Shown: positions 37,083-48,085 of the stretch, one piece after another
Layout of the letters: every line of letters begins with the position of its first letter
How positions within the stretch are numbered: the first letter of the stretch is position 1
Assembly: GCA_914767715.1 (NCBI GenBank)
Contig: OU612070.1
Span: 11,487,501 to 11,551,500 of the forward strand
Direction: 5' to 3'
Length of the DNA: 64,000 nt
Source: Membranipora membranacea
Taxonomy: Eukaryota > Bryozoa > Gymnolaemata > Cheilostomatida > Membraniporidae
Translations under genes and position numbers: made by a program
Notes under the pieces: generated by a model
The model's database searches: none
Told to the model about the DNA's origin: nothing
The model's input: only the letters and a program-made list of their open reading frames with translations

Positions 37083-39566
37083 TTATGAAAAGTTTCCTGT
37101 GGCAGCGATAGAGCGTGGCTCGTTCCGTGTTTGTGATCTTGTCGAGACTGTAGTATGGGGCTGATTCATTATTTCAACATTGGATGTGCAGAGTGCAGGG
37201 TGGGCCTCCTCTCTTGACAGTACCTTATGTAGAAGCTTTACCCTGGAGTTCTTCCGCCGAATATCTAGCTGTTCCAGCTGCAATTTCTCCTTTGCTTCCG
37301 TAACACCCCTCCTCCCCTTCAATCCACAGATCATTCTCACACCTTGGTTTTGCACAATCTCGAGTGCCTCGATCTCCCTCTTTGTTGAAGGATCCCAGGC
37401 ACAGGAAGCATATTCCAGATGAGGAAGGCAGAGAGACTTGTATGCAATCTGTCTGGCTCTCTCCGGTGCCCAGTAGAGAGCTCGTCTGATCATCCCAATC
37501 TGCTTTCTGGCGCTGCAGATCTTGTCGGCTATGTGGTCAGTGAACTTTAGATCTGACTGCAGTATCACTCCCAAGTATTTGCAGTGATCTGTGTGCTCCA
37601 GCACTATATTGTCCATAGTGTACTCTGGGACTGTTCTCTGGGGATGGAAGGCAATAATCTTACACTTCTTAGCATTAAAACTCATCCCCCAGGTTTTAGC
37701 CCAGGTGTTCAGTGACTCCAAGTTGGCTTGAAATCTCTCCTCATCATTTCTGTTGTCTACATTTTGGTACATCAGTGTATCATCAGCAAATAGGCCAGCA
37801 GAACAATCAACATGACTGGGGAGATCGTTGATATACACCAAAAACAACACTGGACCCAACACCGAGCCCTGTGGGACTCCCGATGTCACTGGAAGGGATT
37901 CAGATTTGGCTCCATCCAGCACCACTGTCTGCGATCGGTTACACAGGAAGTCATGTATCCAGTCCAGCAGGTAGCTTTCCATACCAGGTATGTCTGTCAG
38001 TTTTTGCATTAGCAATGCATGTGGTACACGGTCAAAGGCCTTTGACAGGTCCAAGACTGCTGCATGCACACTGGACTTCTTATCGGTTGCTCCTATGATC
38101 TCATGCAAGGTGGCGCATATCTGAGTTTCACATGAGAGCCCTTTTCTGAAACCATGTTGTCTATTGTGGAGCCAACTGTCAATCTTCTCTAGAAGGTTTC
38201 TCAGCACAATATGTTCAAGCAGTTTACAGGGTATGCTTGTGAGAGAGATTGGTCGGTAATTGTTGGCGTTCTGTTTGTTCCCGTTTTTATGAATGGGCGT
38301 CACATTAGCAGTCTTCCATTCAGCTGGCAGTTTGCCAAATGTTAGAGATTTGTTGAAGATCAGGGACAAGCAACCTGCAGTCTGCTCGGTGTCTAGAGTG
38401 AGGTCTTCTTTTTTCAAGCCATCAGGGCCTGGAGCTTTTCCAGACTTCAGGCTATTCAGAAGTTTAATCACACCGTATACTTCTATCTCTCCGCAGTTGG
38501 GTTTGTGTGATGCAATATCCTGGCTGTGGAGGGCATGTGTCTTATTGAACTGGTTGTGAAAGTGAGTGTTTAAGATTGTGGAGCATAGAGCAGGGTCATC
38601 AGTGATGTCACCATCTGTATTGAGCAGTGAGATATGCTGTTTTGGTCTCTGTCCTCTCAGATGCCTGTAGAAGGGATTGCTGTTTCCCTCCAGCAGGGGC
38701 TTACACAATCTGCTCTCCACATAGGTACGCTTTGATTTGTTAAAGTGCTTTTTGGCTTCTCTCCTCTTGCTCTTGTAAAGCGCCTCACTGGTAGTATCAC
38801 TCTTCTTTTCCTTCCATTTGTTGTACAGTTGTCTCTCCTTTGCAACCAGCTTGCGGCATTTCTTGTCAAACCAGACTGGTTCTTCATGCGGCTTAGAGCT
38901 CACAACCGTGGTGGGTACACAATCGTTGATGGACTTTTTAATTCCTAGTGAAAAGTGATTCCACATTTCGTCAACGTCGTCTATGTTTGCCAGGTCATGT
39001 TTCAGTCTCCACATCTCATCACTGAATTTGTCTAAATCAGCTTTATGGTACTGTTTGACTGTGTGTAGTGGTTTCTTCGTCAGTTGCATTTTGGCATCTA
39101 AAGTTGCCTGGATGATGCAGTGGTCACTAAGTCCAGGGTATATGACTTCTACATCATGCACCACCTGAGAATCGTTGGTGCAGAGTAGGTCCAGAGTGTT
39201 TCCCTGTATGTGAGTTGGTTCCATAACCAGTTGGGCCATGTCAAACTGGTTGAGAAGGGCGAGGAAACTCTGTTTTAGTCTGTGTTCTTGTGTGTGAGGT
39301 TTGACAGTTCCATTCTGCCAGTTGATACCTGGTAGGTTCATGTCACCCACCAACACTATGTGGTCTGTAGGATATTTTGCACATATCTCTTCTAGGGCAT
39401 TGGCCAGGGTATCAAAACATCTGTTGTGCTGGGGTCTGTAGTAGCAGCCAATGATCATTTTCTTCTTCACACGGACAAAGATGAGTTCAGTATCATCTGA
39501 ATTGTTGAATGCTATCTCAGTAGTTGGGAGTTTCTGGTCAACTGCTTTTAGAGATCTGGTATTCAT
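37083..39566 (-). CDS. LINE ORF2: reverse transcriptase with truncated endonuclease (CR1/L2-like)
   Basis: An uninterrupted 827-codon frame. The first 160 residues are only the C-terminal part of an AP endonuclease (IIGCYYRPQ, GDMNLPGINW, SDHCII). The N-terminal portion with the catalytic glutamate (the TETW block) is missing, and the frame opens abruptly 23 bases from the end of ORF1. The RT domain is complete: NNYRPISLTS, DLSKAFDRVPH, GVPQGSVLGPVLF and the catalytic FADD near residue 590, then the thumb. The intact RT suggests a young copy that lost a piece of endonuclease by internal deletion. It could no longer nick its own target. Confidence 0.9.
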   Translation of the reverse strand: MNTRSLKAVDQKLPTTEIAFNNSDDTELIFVRVKKKMIIGCYYRPQHNRCFDTLANALEEICAKYPTDHIVLVGDMNLPGINWQNGTVKPHTQEHRLKQSFLALLNQFDMAQLVMEPTHIQGNTLDLLCTNDSQVVHDVEVIYPGLSDHCIIQATLDAKMQLTKKPLHTVKQYHKADLDKFSDEMWRLKHDLANIDDVDEMWNHFSLGIKKSINDCVPTTVVSSKPHEEPVWFDKKCRKLVAKERQLYNKWKEKKSDTTSEALYKSKRREAKKHFNKSKRTYVESRLCKPLLEGNSNPFYRHLRGQRPKQHISLLNTDGDITDDPALCSTILNTHFHNQFNKTHALHSQDIASHKPNCGEIEVYGVIKLLNSLKSGKAPGPDGLKKEDLTLDTEQTAGCLSLIFNKSLTFGKLPAEWKTANVTPIHKNGNKQNANNYRPISLTSIPCKLLEHIVLRNLLEKIDSWLHNRQHGFRKGLSCETQICATLHEIIGATDKKSSVHAAVLDLSKAFDRVPHALLMQKLTDIPGMESYLLDWIHDFLCNRSQTVVLDGAKSESLPVTSGVPQGSVLGPVLFLVYINDLPSHVDCSAGLFADDTLMYQNVDNRNDEERFQANLESLNTWAKTWGMSFNAKKCKIIAFHPQRTVPEYTMDNIVLEHTDHCKYLGVILQSDLKFTDHIADKICSARKQIGMIRRALYWAPERARQIAYKSLCLPHLEYASCAWDPSTKREIEALEIVQNQGVRMICGLKGRRGVTEAKEKLQLEQLDIRRKNSRVKLLHKVLSREEAHPALCTSNVEIMNQPHTTVSTRSQTRNEPRSIAATGNFS

Positions 39567-39589
39567 GTGTTGAAGAGTGATTTTCTCAG

Positions 39590-40597
39590 TTACATAGTGC
39601 TGGTTTTCTGCCGGACTGGCCTGTTGACCGGCAGGAATTCCCAGTCCCCCGAAGCATTACTTTGGATCCTCATGTTTCTGATGCGGTACTGTTTAGGCGG
39701 ATCTTCACCATTGCTCTCTTTCATTTCTCTGATTTGTTGTCTCAGTTGGTACTGCTGGTCACGTATCGCCTGACTCTCATCCTGTCTGATGTTGATTCCT
39801 TTTGGTTTGAGTTTAATATGGCCATGCTTCATAAACACCCACTTACTATCTTCATCGGCAAACTCTAGTTTGACTAGACCAGGTTTGTTTCCTGAATTAT
39901 TGGGGTTTTTGGTACGTAGTCTTTTGGCGGACAGTGGTTTGGGTATGGTTGAGAAACTCTCATCCAGGAGAAGGAGTAATCTCTCCATGGTGGTTTTACC
40001 TGCTTCCGGTTCAATACCAGAAACAATACAGTTTTTCTTCCTGTGTTCTGATTGCTGTTGTTCAAAGATTTTGTCAAATTGGGCTTTTGCATCACCGTGA
40101 AGCTGGGCAGCAGTCTTAACACCCTCCTTATTGCTAGCAACTGCCTGTGCATGACTGGTTTCCAGTTTTTGCATTCGTTCCTCCATCTTGGATTGACTGG
40201 TACTCACAGCTGTGGTTAACCTCATGACCATATCCTCAATGCTATCAAACTTACCTTTCATTGTACTGTTGCTGGAGACAGTTGCCAGTTTATCATCTCC
40301 ACCTCCCATCAGGGCTGTCTCAATCTCTATGTTACATGAGCTACAAAACCACTTCACACCCGGTTTGTCCTTGAGTTTACGCAGGCTGGTAACATCTTTC
40401 TCACTCATGTCCTGACACATAGCATGGCACCACTTTTTGCATGAATCACAATAAACCCAGCTTGGGTTAGTAATTTTTTGTTTGAGGCCTTTTGGGGTTG
40501 TCACAAAGCAATCTACCTGATTGCAAGTGAAGCAGGGTTGAGAACTCTCACCATCATTTTCTTTGTCAGTTTTCTTTGTTTTCTCTCCACCCGTCAT
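39590..40597 (-). CDS. LINE ORF1 with PHD-like zinc finger
   Basis: I place the start at the internal ATG (40,597), giving 335 residues beginning MTGGEKTKKTDKENDG. Residues about 22-90 hold a C4HC3-like pattern (CFTC, YCDSC, WCHAMC, WFCSSC) typical of PHD fingers in ORF1 proteins of CR1/L2-type LINEs. A helical region rich in Q, K and E follows, then a basic domain. ORF1 proteins of this type bind nucleic acid and help form the retrotransposition particle (family knowledge). The gene lies directly upstream of ORF2 on the same strand. Confidence 0.8.
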   Translation of the reverse strand: MTGGEKTKKTDKENDGESSQPCFTCNQVDCFVTTPKGLKQKITNPSWVYCDSCKKWCHAMCQDMSEKDVTSLRKLKDKPGVKWFCSSCNIEIETALMGGGDDKLATVSSNSTMKGKFDSIEDMVMRLTTAVSTSQSKMEERMQKLETSHAQAVASNKEGVKTAAQLHGDAKAQFDKIFEQQQSEHRKKNCIVSGIEPEAGKTTMERLLLLLDESFSTIPKPLSAKRLRTKNPNNSGNKPGLVKLEFADEDSKWVFMKHGHIKLKPKGINIRQDESQAIRDQQYQLRQQIREMKESNGEDPPKQYRIRNMRIQSNASGDWEFLPVNRPVRQKTSTM

Positions 40598-41157
40598 TTT
40601 GGCTTTGGGGCAGTGCTTACCAACTATCAAAACATTGGGCAGCTCATTGCTTTGTTTGTGCACCCACACAATAAAGCCCAAACCAACCAAAATAAGAAAA
40701 TGCAATGATGTGAGTGGTAGAAGCAAGGAGCAACCAGGGAAGCTGATACTCCTTGGTAATGGTAGAAGAGAGAAGTAGGTAGTACAAGTACGTAGTATGT
40801 AGCCCTATTTAAATAAATGATTACCACATCCAATCCAATCATTCCTTCACATGATACTTAATCACTACCTTAATAATACAACTTTCATACCTTATTGTGG
40901 AGAATACTATACTTACAGCCATATATTAGGTAGGGAAAGTCAAGCACCTTCCGAAACACTGACTGTGACTCCCTGCTGTGACTGCCACTCCTAGTTCAAC
41001 TTATGTAAAATAGTCCTCCTGCTTTTTCAGCTAGATCTTGAACAATAGAGCTGTGATAAATTCCCGCTCATTTATCAGTTCCGACAGATGAGCAAATTTT
41101 TATAAGTCTATCAATAATGGGAATCGTGTGCTCTTGGTAGAAATTTTTGAAACTAGC

Positions 41158-41199
41158 CGAGCTGCGCCATCTGAAATTATTTTCTCCCCTGGCGCAGCT
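41158..41199. repeat. Short hairpin at the edge of unit 2
   Basis: Perfect 11 bp arms, GAGCTGCGCCA and its complement, enclose 20 bp. The hairpin lies immediately outside the left end of the duplicated unit and is absent from the equivalent point near 980. Confidence 0.6.
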
Positions 41200-42315
41200 C
41201 GTCTGCCGTAGCCTCTGTTTCATAGAAATTTGAGATGTTTATATTGTTTAATTATGGTACCATAATCCTGGGCTCAAATCTATAATTTGAAGCTATTTGT
41301 CATGACTCAATTATTATCTTTTCCGACCACTCAGTTGTTGTATTGTGAAGTGTAATTGGTCAAAGCTGTGATAACCCCTTTCATTGGACAATTAAGACAC
41401 TTTTATGAATGAAATCCAAACTCAGTTTGTAGAGGCACCTTTGGTTTAGATTATTGGACCTTGGAAAGCTGGTGTGTGGCACCATGATTGTTGTTACACA
41501 CACCTGTAGTAGTGTAATGATATTTTCACATTAAGAATAACAATGAATTGGACAGGAATAAATACAGACAAAAAGTAAATGATAATGCAGTCAGTGATAG
41601 TGTCCTCAGGCTCAAGTCAAGAATAGAATGTCTTTCACTTTGTCCTGACTGAAGTGATGATGACTTGATACCCAACTTTTTATGAATGTTGTTCTACTTT
41701 TATTGTCATACTGCATTGTTGTAATTGTATTGCTCTGAGTTATTTCATGTCATGTATCATGGATGATCTGCACAAGGAGTGAAAGGGAGGAACCTTGGTT
41801 TGACTGCCTCCCCCTTCCCATCTCCAGATAACAGCTCCGTCAATAAATAACCCAACCAATTGCAACATTACAGTGAAAGTCAAGTTCTGTATGTCCCGGC
41901 TATGGGCAGTAGCCAGTTCAATAAAAAATTCATTGTAAAGGGTTTGTTGGTGCAACCCATGCTGTGTGCTAAGACATAATTTAGGTACTGAGTCTGATCA
42001 AACACTGAGGCATGTGCTGTATGGGACATGTCTTGCACTTAGAGCACTCATGCAGCCCCTACTACAGCAACAACTGTAAGACATATCCCATTCAACCCCT
42101 GCCACTCGTCTAACAACACCCGTTGCCAGCGACAGTTTTTAGTGCCCATTCAGAGCAGCATAATCATTTGTAATGAAACATACCTACCAGCACTTAATCT
42201 ACTGTGACTGTCTAGCGTAGGGGAAGCTGAAACTGGGCACATACCTTTGATTTGAACCCAATTTTATTTTAGGTACTCCTTGGAGCAAGCCAAGATTGTG
42301 CGCTCCGTACTTATA

Positions 42316-45300
42316 ATGGCTGAAGACGATTTGGAGTGTACATGTCCTGACCAAGCTGATTTACACAAACTACTATCCTTTGTCTCTGTCCAGCCCGATG
42401 CCTTCTTTGGTAACGAGCAGAGAGGGGCTCTAACCTTGACCCTTGGACAAAAGTCTATATATGCTCACAACGTACTTCACACATCTAAGGAAAAATTTAT
42501 AACACAATATGGACAGTTTCTGGCACCTAATTTTCTCAGCTATTTCACCCAAAATTATGATGGTAAGCCTAACAAATGTGTAGGAAAAATTATTAATGAA
42601 TTCAACCTATTTATGTTCTCAGAACCATCTCTGTGACCTCTTGCTTTTGCATATTCATATTCTTGTTATTAATCTACTGGCCGAGATAAAAATCATGTAA
42701 AGTTAATAATATACACTTTATTGCCATTCAGTTCCCCTTTCGGGTCGAATGAGAATATGCTTGCAACAAGATCAACTCATATATTTAGCTCAACCTCGTG
42801 CAAGGGGTCAGGACTCAGGAGTGGTTTGACTTTTAAGGGTAAGGACTGATGTGATGTTGTGATCCAGGTTCGATTCCTGCGCCGGCTGTCATTTCTGATA
42901 TGGCACTGGTAAGCCATTCATCCTGGCCAGGTATGTTTGGACAAGGACCATAAATACAGGAGGTCTACTGCATGCTCACATGCAGTATAAAGAACCCCCT
43001 CTGCCTCTTCGAAAAAAGAGTAGCCGGCAACGGCGGGCAAGGGTATACGGTACTAACCCACACAAGGGGGCCTGTTAATTAGGGTGGTCAAATAAGACCT
43101 AGTGGTGGGAAAGAATAATATATGAAACAAGGCAAGAGCTCGCTTCCATTTACAGCGTGGGTAGTGACCGGACTTCGAACCTGCGACTCTCAGATTGAGA
43201 AGCTTGAATCCTAACGACTTCACCAACATGCCAAAGTTGCAGGAATAGGGATATAGAAATACTGACACTTTGTAAATGTTAAAAGGATTATAAAATACAA
43301 CAAGTGTCAGACATTAACATATTATTCAATTGTGTGAATTGCTGTGAATTGTTTCAAATCGAGTAACTCGCCCATAACCATCCCTACGATAGTACTATGT
43401 TTCTATGCTTACCATAAGTGCAACACCTCAAATACTTTTTCTTTACTGCAGGCGACAACAATCTCATGTATCTTGTAAAACTGGTCCAGAAAGAAACCAA
43501 GAAACAAACCCAGAGGGTCAAAAATCGGCGCTTCACTGCAATGAAAGACCTTCTAGCTGGTGGTGAATATTTCTGTGATGAGCATATGAAGAGCAGAGAT
43601 CCACTTCTGTATGAACAGGTATAGACAGTTTTCTGAGCTCTGATTTAGGCCTCAATTTTGAATTGTCCTCTCTCCAGTTTGGTACTTTTAACCCACGCCG
43701 CATAGGAAAAACGTGCTGAAAAGAGGGTTATCTTGAACACCGCTTATAATAGGATAAGAATTGTTTGTGATTCAGAATCTGCAACATTGAAAACTCAAAA
43801 TGGACATAGTGTGGTAAATAATCTTAGTATTTGGATAGTCAATTATAGCATTTTCTGCCAGTTTTGCGGACATTTTGGCAGAATCTTTCATGAGTTTCGT
43901 CACTAAAATTAAGATTTATCAACAGTCAAGCCTCCAATGATTTGGAAACCCTGTCTCACAGGGTTTTCAATGGTGCAGACTATGAATCAAAAAACATTTT
44001 TATCCTAGCATAAGCGGTTTTCAATATAACCCTCTTTCAGCAGGTTTTTCCTATGCGGCGTGGGTTAAAAAGTACCAAACTGGAGAGAGGACAACTCCAA
44101 ATTGTGGCATAAATAAGAGCCTGGAAAACTGTCTATTGAAGAGATATTATTCAAAATATTAAATTATTTACCCACAAATATACTATTTTTAGCCGTGTAC
44201 CGACTTTTGGAAGTGGCGTGAGGTTAATATTGAGACCTCAAACAACGATGCAAACAGGATCACAGTTAGGAAATGTTACAAATTTGCAAAACAATTATAC
44301 ATCACATATAAACAGCAAGACTGAGAATGATGGCAATAGAAATTAGGCTTCAATATTTACCTTTATGCTACAAGGAAATTCAGTTAATATCAGTCAGTCA
44401 CTATAATATTATTATGTCAAAAAGTTTGAAAGTATATGTTACTTTCTACATCAAAGTAAAAATAGACAATGAATTGGTTATTGAATATCAAAGCAGTTAC
44501 TCCCTGGTGTGTCTTCGGTACAAATTTCCCTCAATTAGGAGAAAATTAAGATGCCAGATAGCTGAGGACTTGGTGTGATAAACACTGCACCCTGAAACAG
44601 TTACACTTTCAATATATGGGATAGGCCTGCTAGTTAGGAGTTGGGTACTAAAAATCACCTGAGGGCATAGCATAGGGGAAGGCGGGGTACGTTGAGCCAG
44701 TTTATACATATTTGATTGTAACATGCAGTTGAATTGCGCCAGATTAAGAAAAATTGGCACTGAAATAGGTCTTCATGTCTTCCATCAACATGAGTGAGGT
44801 CAGAAACCTACTGCAGCAAGAAAAGGAAATATTGCTGTTTCAAAAAAGATTGGAAAGCGGCTCAACGTGCCCCAAGCACGGGGCACGTTGAGCCGGGTCC
44901 GCATTTTGTATGGGGTACGTTGAGCCACTCTTTTATGGTCATCTCTTTGCTGGTCACAACTTTTTAATTCATTGCAACCATAAGAAATAAAGAAAAGCAA
45001 CCTAATTCATTGCAACAGCGCAGTTTTTCACTCAATTGAACTATAAAATATGATTCGCAACACAAAATAAATCTCCGAAACATTTGCGGTAGAGAAAAAC
45101 TTGCACACGGCAAACTTGATGATAAGTGAAGGGAAAAGTGAACTCAGAGTAATTGCTAACTTCAATAAAGAAACATCAATTACAATGTAAGTGTTTTCGT
45201 GTACATATACTTCATATACACTTTCATCATATAACATTCATATACTGCAGGGCATGGCTCAACGTGCCCCGTCGTGCATGGCTCAACGTGCCCCAACAGC

Positions 45301-47425
45301 CTGTTTTTCACTTTCAACTCAAGTTTAACAAAATCTCTCCATCAGAGATAAGTTTAGATTAGGTGAAATTGAGACTAAATATGATGTTATCACATAATAA
45401 AAGTTGCTAATTCTCAGTCACGCCCTGTTGAGAATAGATGAAATTTCCGTCGATTAGCGCATTATTTACTTTTTACGATAAAAACGATGAAAAACTAAAT
45501 AATTATCTTCCCTTAGTAGCTATCTTTATTTTTGTCTGCTCAAAAAACGTGCCCTTGGTCACATGACCTCTGATGGAGGGGAAAACTCAAAACATAAAAT
45601 GGTATTTGAAAAAAGTGGGGTGGATCAGCGTGCCCCATGGCTCAACGTGCCCCCCCCCCTTCCCCTAATGGGATAATTCTTGATGGTTCAATCACTGTGT
45701 CGCTTATGTCATCATTAAAAATACCGGTGTACTGCGTGATAGCCTGGATTGGCTTAATATTACTCATACTAAATTATTGCTAAGTGTATGACCATTATTG
45801 TTTGGCCAGCATTTTACAATAAATGGTTGAAGCTTAATCAAAATCACTGTAAGAGCCTGAACTTTTTTTTGCAGATGGTTGGTCAATATTTAACGGATGA
45901 TGAGATCAAGATACAATCAGATAATCTGCTGAGGGCCCATGGCGGGTTTTCTTCAATGCTTCTGGAACAGATTGATGCAAAGGGTCGGTAATAAATAATA
46001 CAGCAATACTAGATATTAAATCAAAATATGATGATTTCACTGATTATGTGACTTTGGTTTGATGATTTGGCAGTTATTCCCCCATGTATATGTATAGACA
46101 ACTCTGAGCATAACTAATGTATATTTGCATTTTTTGGGACTCATTCCGTTGCCTCCTCATTATTGAGTCCCATCACCATGTATTCACTGTACGCATCTAT
46201 TGCGAAACATTTTTGTAAATAAAACATGATGTCAGTTACCTACATAAGTTTGTATCATATAGGTAATGGGGAGTTATATAAAAGACAGATGTCAGCACAA
46301 GAGATGGCCATGGAGGAGGAAGATTCTGATAATGACGAGTCCGAACTGGATGATGATGAAGGTTTGTATGGTGCCAGAAAAATACATTGAAATCTATATC
46401 ACACTTCTAAGTCCTAGTTTTACTCACTATACTAGCGTTGAGTAAAATAATTACTATGCCACATTGTCTTACTCTTGATATACTCCTTTCAGACAAGAAC
46501 TTTTTAATCTCATGGCCTCCGTTCATATTTGCCTCTGAAGCTACTTGTCCACGGAAGTAATGTTCTCATAGATAGTATGGCTACCGAGGATACAGCCTGT
46601 ATCTATAACCTGAGTTGATAGGTTGGGAGGGGGGGCAAATCTTTGTTCTCCAAACTGGTCAAAGTTTGTCAATACAGTCTACAGATATAAGTGCTGATTA
46701 TTTACAGGATATAAATTTGGATGACATACCATTGGTTGTTTCTTTGTGTCTGCTAGACGTTTTTCAAGCCTACATGAATTTATCCAATTTGTATTTCCAG
46801 GCCCTACACTGGGTGAGAAAATGGCGCTAAGAGAAGAATTTCTTCACACTATGCAGGAGAGGTTTCTATCAGGACAAGACAAAGAGTTTGACTACAGGTT
46901 TGTGGCAAGGGCTGTGTTTTATGAATCTTTGTTTACTCGGTGTTCTATGATGTCAGTGTGCTCACAACTGTTGCGGTTAGACACAGTTTACCCTCATCAT
47001 AATATCAAGCAATTTTTGGTGATTTGCTCTGTGCAGTATGTATTAGCAGTAGCTTCTCATCTTCATAATGATTCCAATCAATGGCGATCCGAGATACTTA
47101 TGATAAAAATGAGACTGAAATAACAATCTAGTGCTATAAAAAGTCTTTGACCCTGGCCTGCTATTTTCTGGCATCATCGATATTAATGCTCTTCTTTTAA
47201 TTATAGCGAGTTGAAAAGAACACCAAATATGATGACATCACATCAATTCTATTTGTCTCTTGTATTTTCAGCACGGTTGATGAGAACACAAAGTATGATG
47301 ACATCACACAGGAGACACGTGACGCTGAGGATGAGTATTTTGATGAGCCGAGTGATGAGGTCGCCAATGAGTCACAAGCAGAGGTTACAGAATCGGGTCT
47401 GGCTCCAGATGAGTATGATAACTAG
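42316..47425 (+). CDS. CCDC97: CCDC97-like protein, copy 2 (six coding exons)
   Basis: Exons 42316-42562, 43452-43618, 45875-45983, 46263-46361, 46801-46897 and 47272-47425 join to 290 residues, the same exon lengths as copy 1. It differs from copy 1 at about 20 residues, mostly in the acidic linker and the C-terminal tail, with no stop or frameshift. Three mobile elements lie in its introns, one starting 5 bp after the exon 2 donor. The exon 3 donor is weak (G|GTCGGT), with a closer match, GTAATA, four bases downstream that would break the frame. Poly(A) signals occur at 47,965 and 47,977. Having two intact copies suggests either both are used or duplication was recent with conversion. Confidence 0.9.
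42705..43232 (-). mobile_element. tRNA-derived SINE, family 2, in CCDC97 copy 2 intron 1
   Basis: The 528 bp insertion is flanked by AAAGTT duplications (42699-42704 and 43233-43238) and is absent from copy 1. On the minus strand it starts with a tRNA-like head: A-box-like TGGTGAAGTCGTTAGG and B box GGTTCGAAGTCC. It ends GGCAATAAAGTGTATATTATT, which resembles the 3' end of the truncated LINE at 18.3 kb (GGCAATAATAAAGTAAATAT). Confidence 0.8.
43624..44133. mobile_element. 510 bp long-TIR MITE adjacent to a splice donor
   Basis: Terminal inverted repeats of about 170 bp start GACAGTTTTC and share the block CTCTCTCCAGTTTGGTAC. TA flanks both ends (43622-43623, 44134-44135). Comparison with copy 1 (GTATTG after the exon) supports a TA or TAT target duplication, as for Tc1/mariner-type elements. 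There is no coding capacity. Confidence 0.8.
44675..45665. mobile_element. 991 bp TIR element carrying multiple CACGTTGAGCC motifs
   Basis: The termini are inverted repeats: GGGGAAGGCGGGGTACGTTG at the left and its counterpart, with a longer C run, at the right. TA flanks both sides (44673-44674, 45666-45667). The motif GGGGCACGTTGAGCC or its complement occurs seven times: at both termini, as a close head-to-head pair with 16 bp arms (44858-44895), singly near 44,912, and as two direct copies near 45,254 and 45,279. A degenerate copy lies near 45,615. No transposase frame is visible. It is absent from copy 1. Confidence 0.8.
47203..47243 (+). repeat. Decayed copy of the exon 6 start inside CCDC97 intron 5 (copy 2)
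   Basis: Same relic as at 8621-8660. It retains GAACACCAAATATGATGACA followed by TCACAT, 29 bp upstream of the true acceptor, preceded by an acceptor-like TTATAG. Confidence 0.6.
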
Positions 47426-48085
47426 AAGAATAAAGTCTCTGTAGAGAGTCCAACAGGACAGGGTCGGTACACTGTTCGAGCGTAGATAGTGCCACAGCAG
47501 AGAAGAGCAGGCACATATATCAGGCTTCAAGTCATAATCGGGTAATTTGTGAGGCATCTAGGTGACACTTATATGATGCAGGCAGAATGGAACAGACAGT
47601 ATCTGAAATTCTAAGTTGATACTTTTTGTAGGCTATATATTTATCAATAGATAGATATTACCTCACGCATAAATACAGCCTTAAAAGAATGAAGTGATAA
47701 AGTCTGATCTCGGATGTGGATATGATTGTTTGTAATGTTTGGTGAGCATACTGTTAAATTTGTATGGTTATGCTGTACAACTACCTGTTTGTTTGGCTAA
47801 ATGGCATTCATTGTAAAAAAACCTGGCAAAGCAATTATATCATAGTCAACAGATGCGACTGTGAGTTTGAACTTATAAATAACATGAATATAGTGTACAT
47901 TATTGAAGTATATAGTATGAAGCTTGTCTGTAAATCATCTATCCATTATCAAGAATAATATATTAATAAATCTCTCAATAAAGTGCTAGAGTTAACATTC
48001 TATTTATACAAGTATAAATAAATATGGACGAGAAGAGGATATTAGAAATTAATTAATTTTTGTTACCATTGTATTTGGTCTCCTC

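Larger units (their letters stand above)
36900..40840 (-). mobile_element. CR1/L2-like LINE, nearly complete
   Basis: The element comprises ORF1 and ORF2 with short untranslated ends. Exact ends are uncertain because no target duplication was resolved. It sits just left of the unit 2 boundary (41,208), so it inserted between the duplicated units. It has many antisense open frames that are shadows. Confidence 0.75.
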
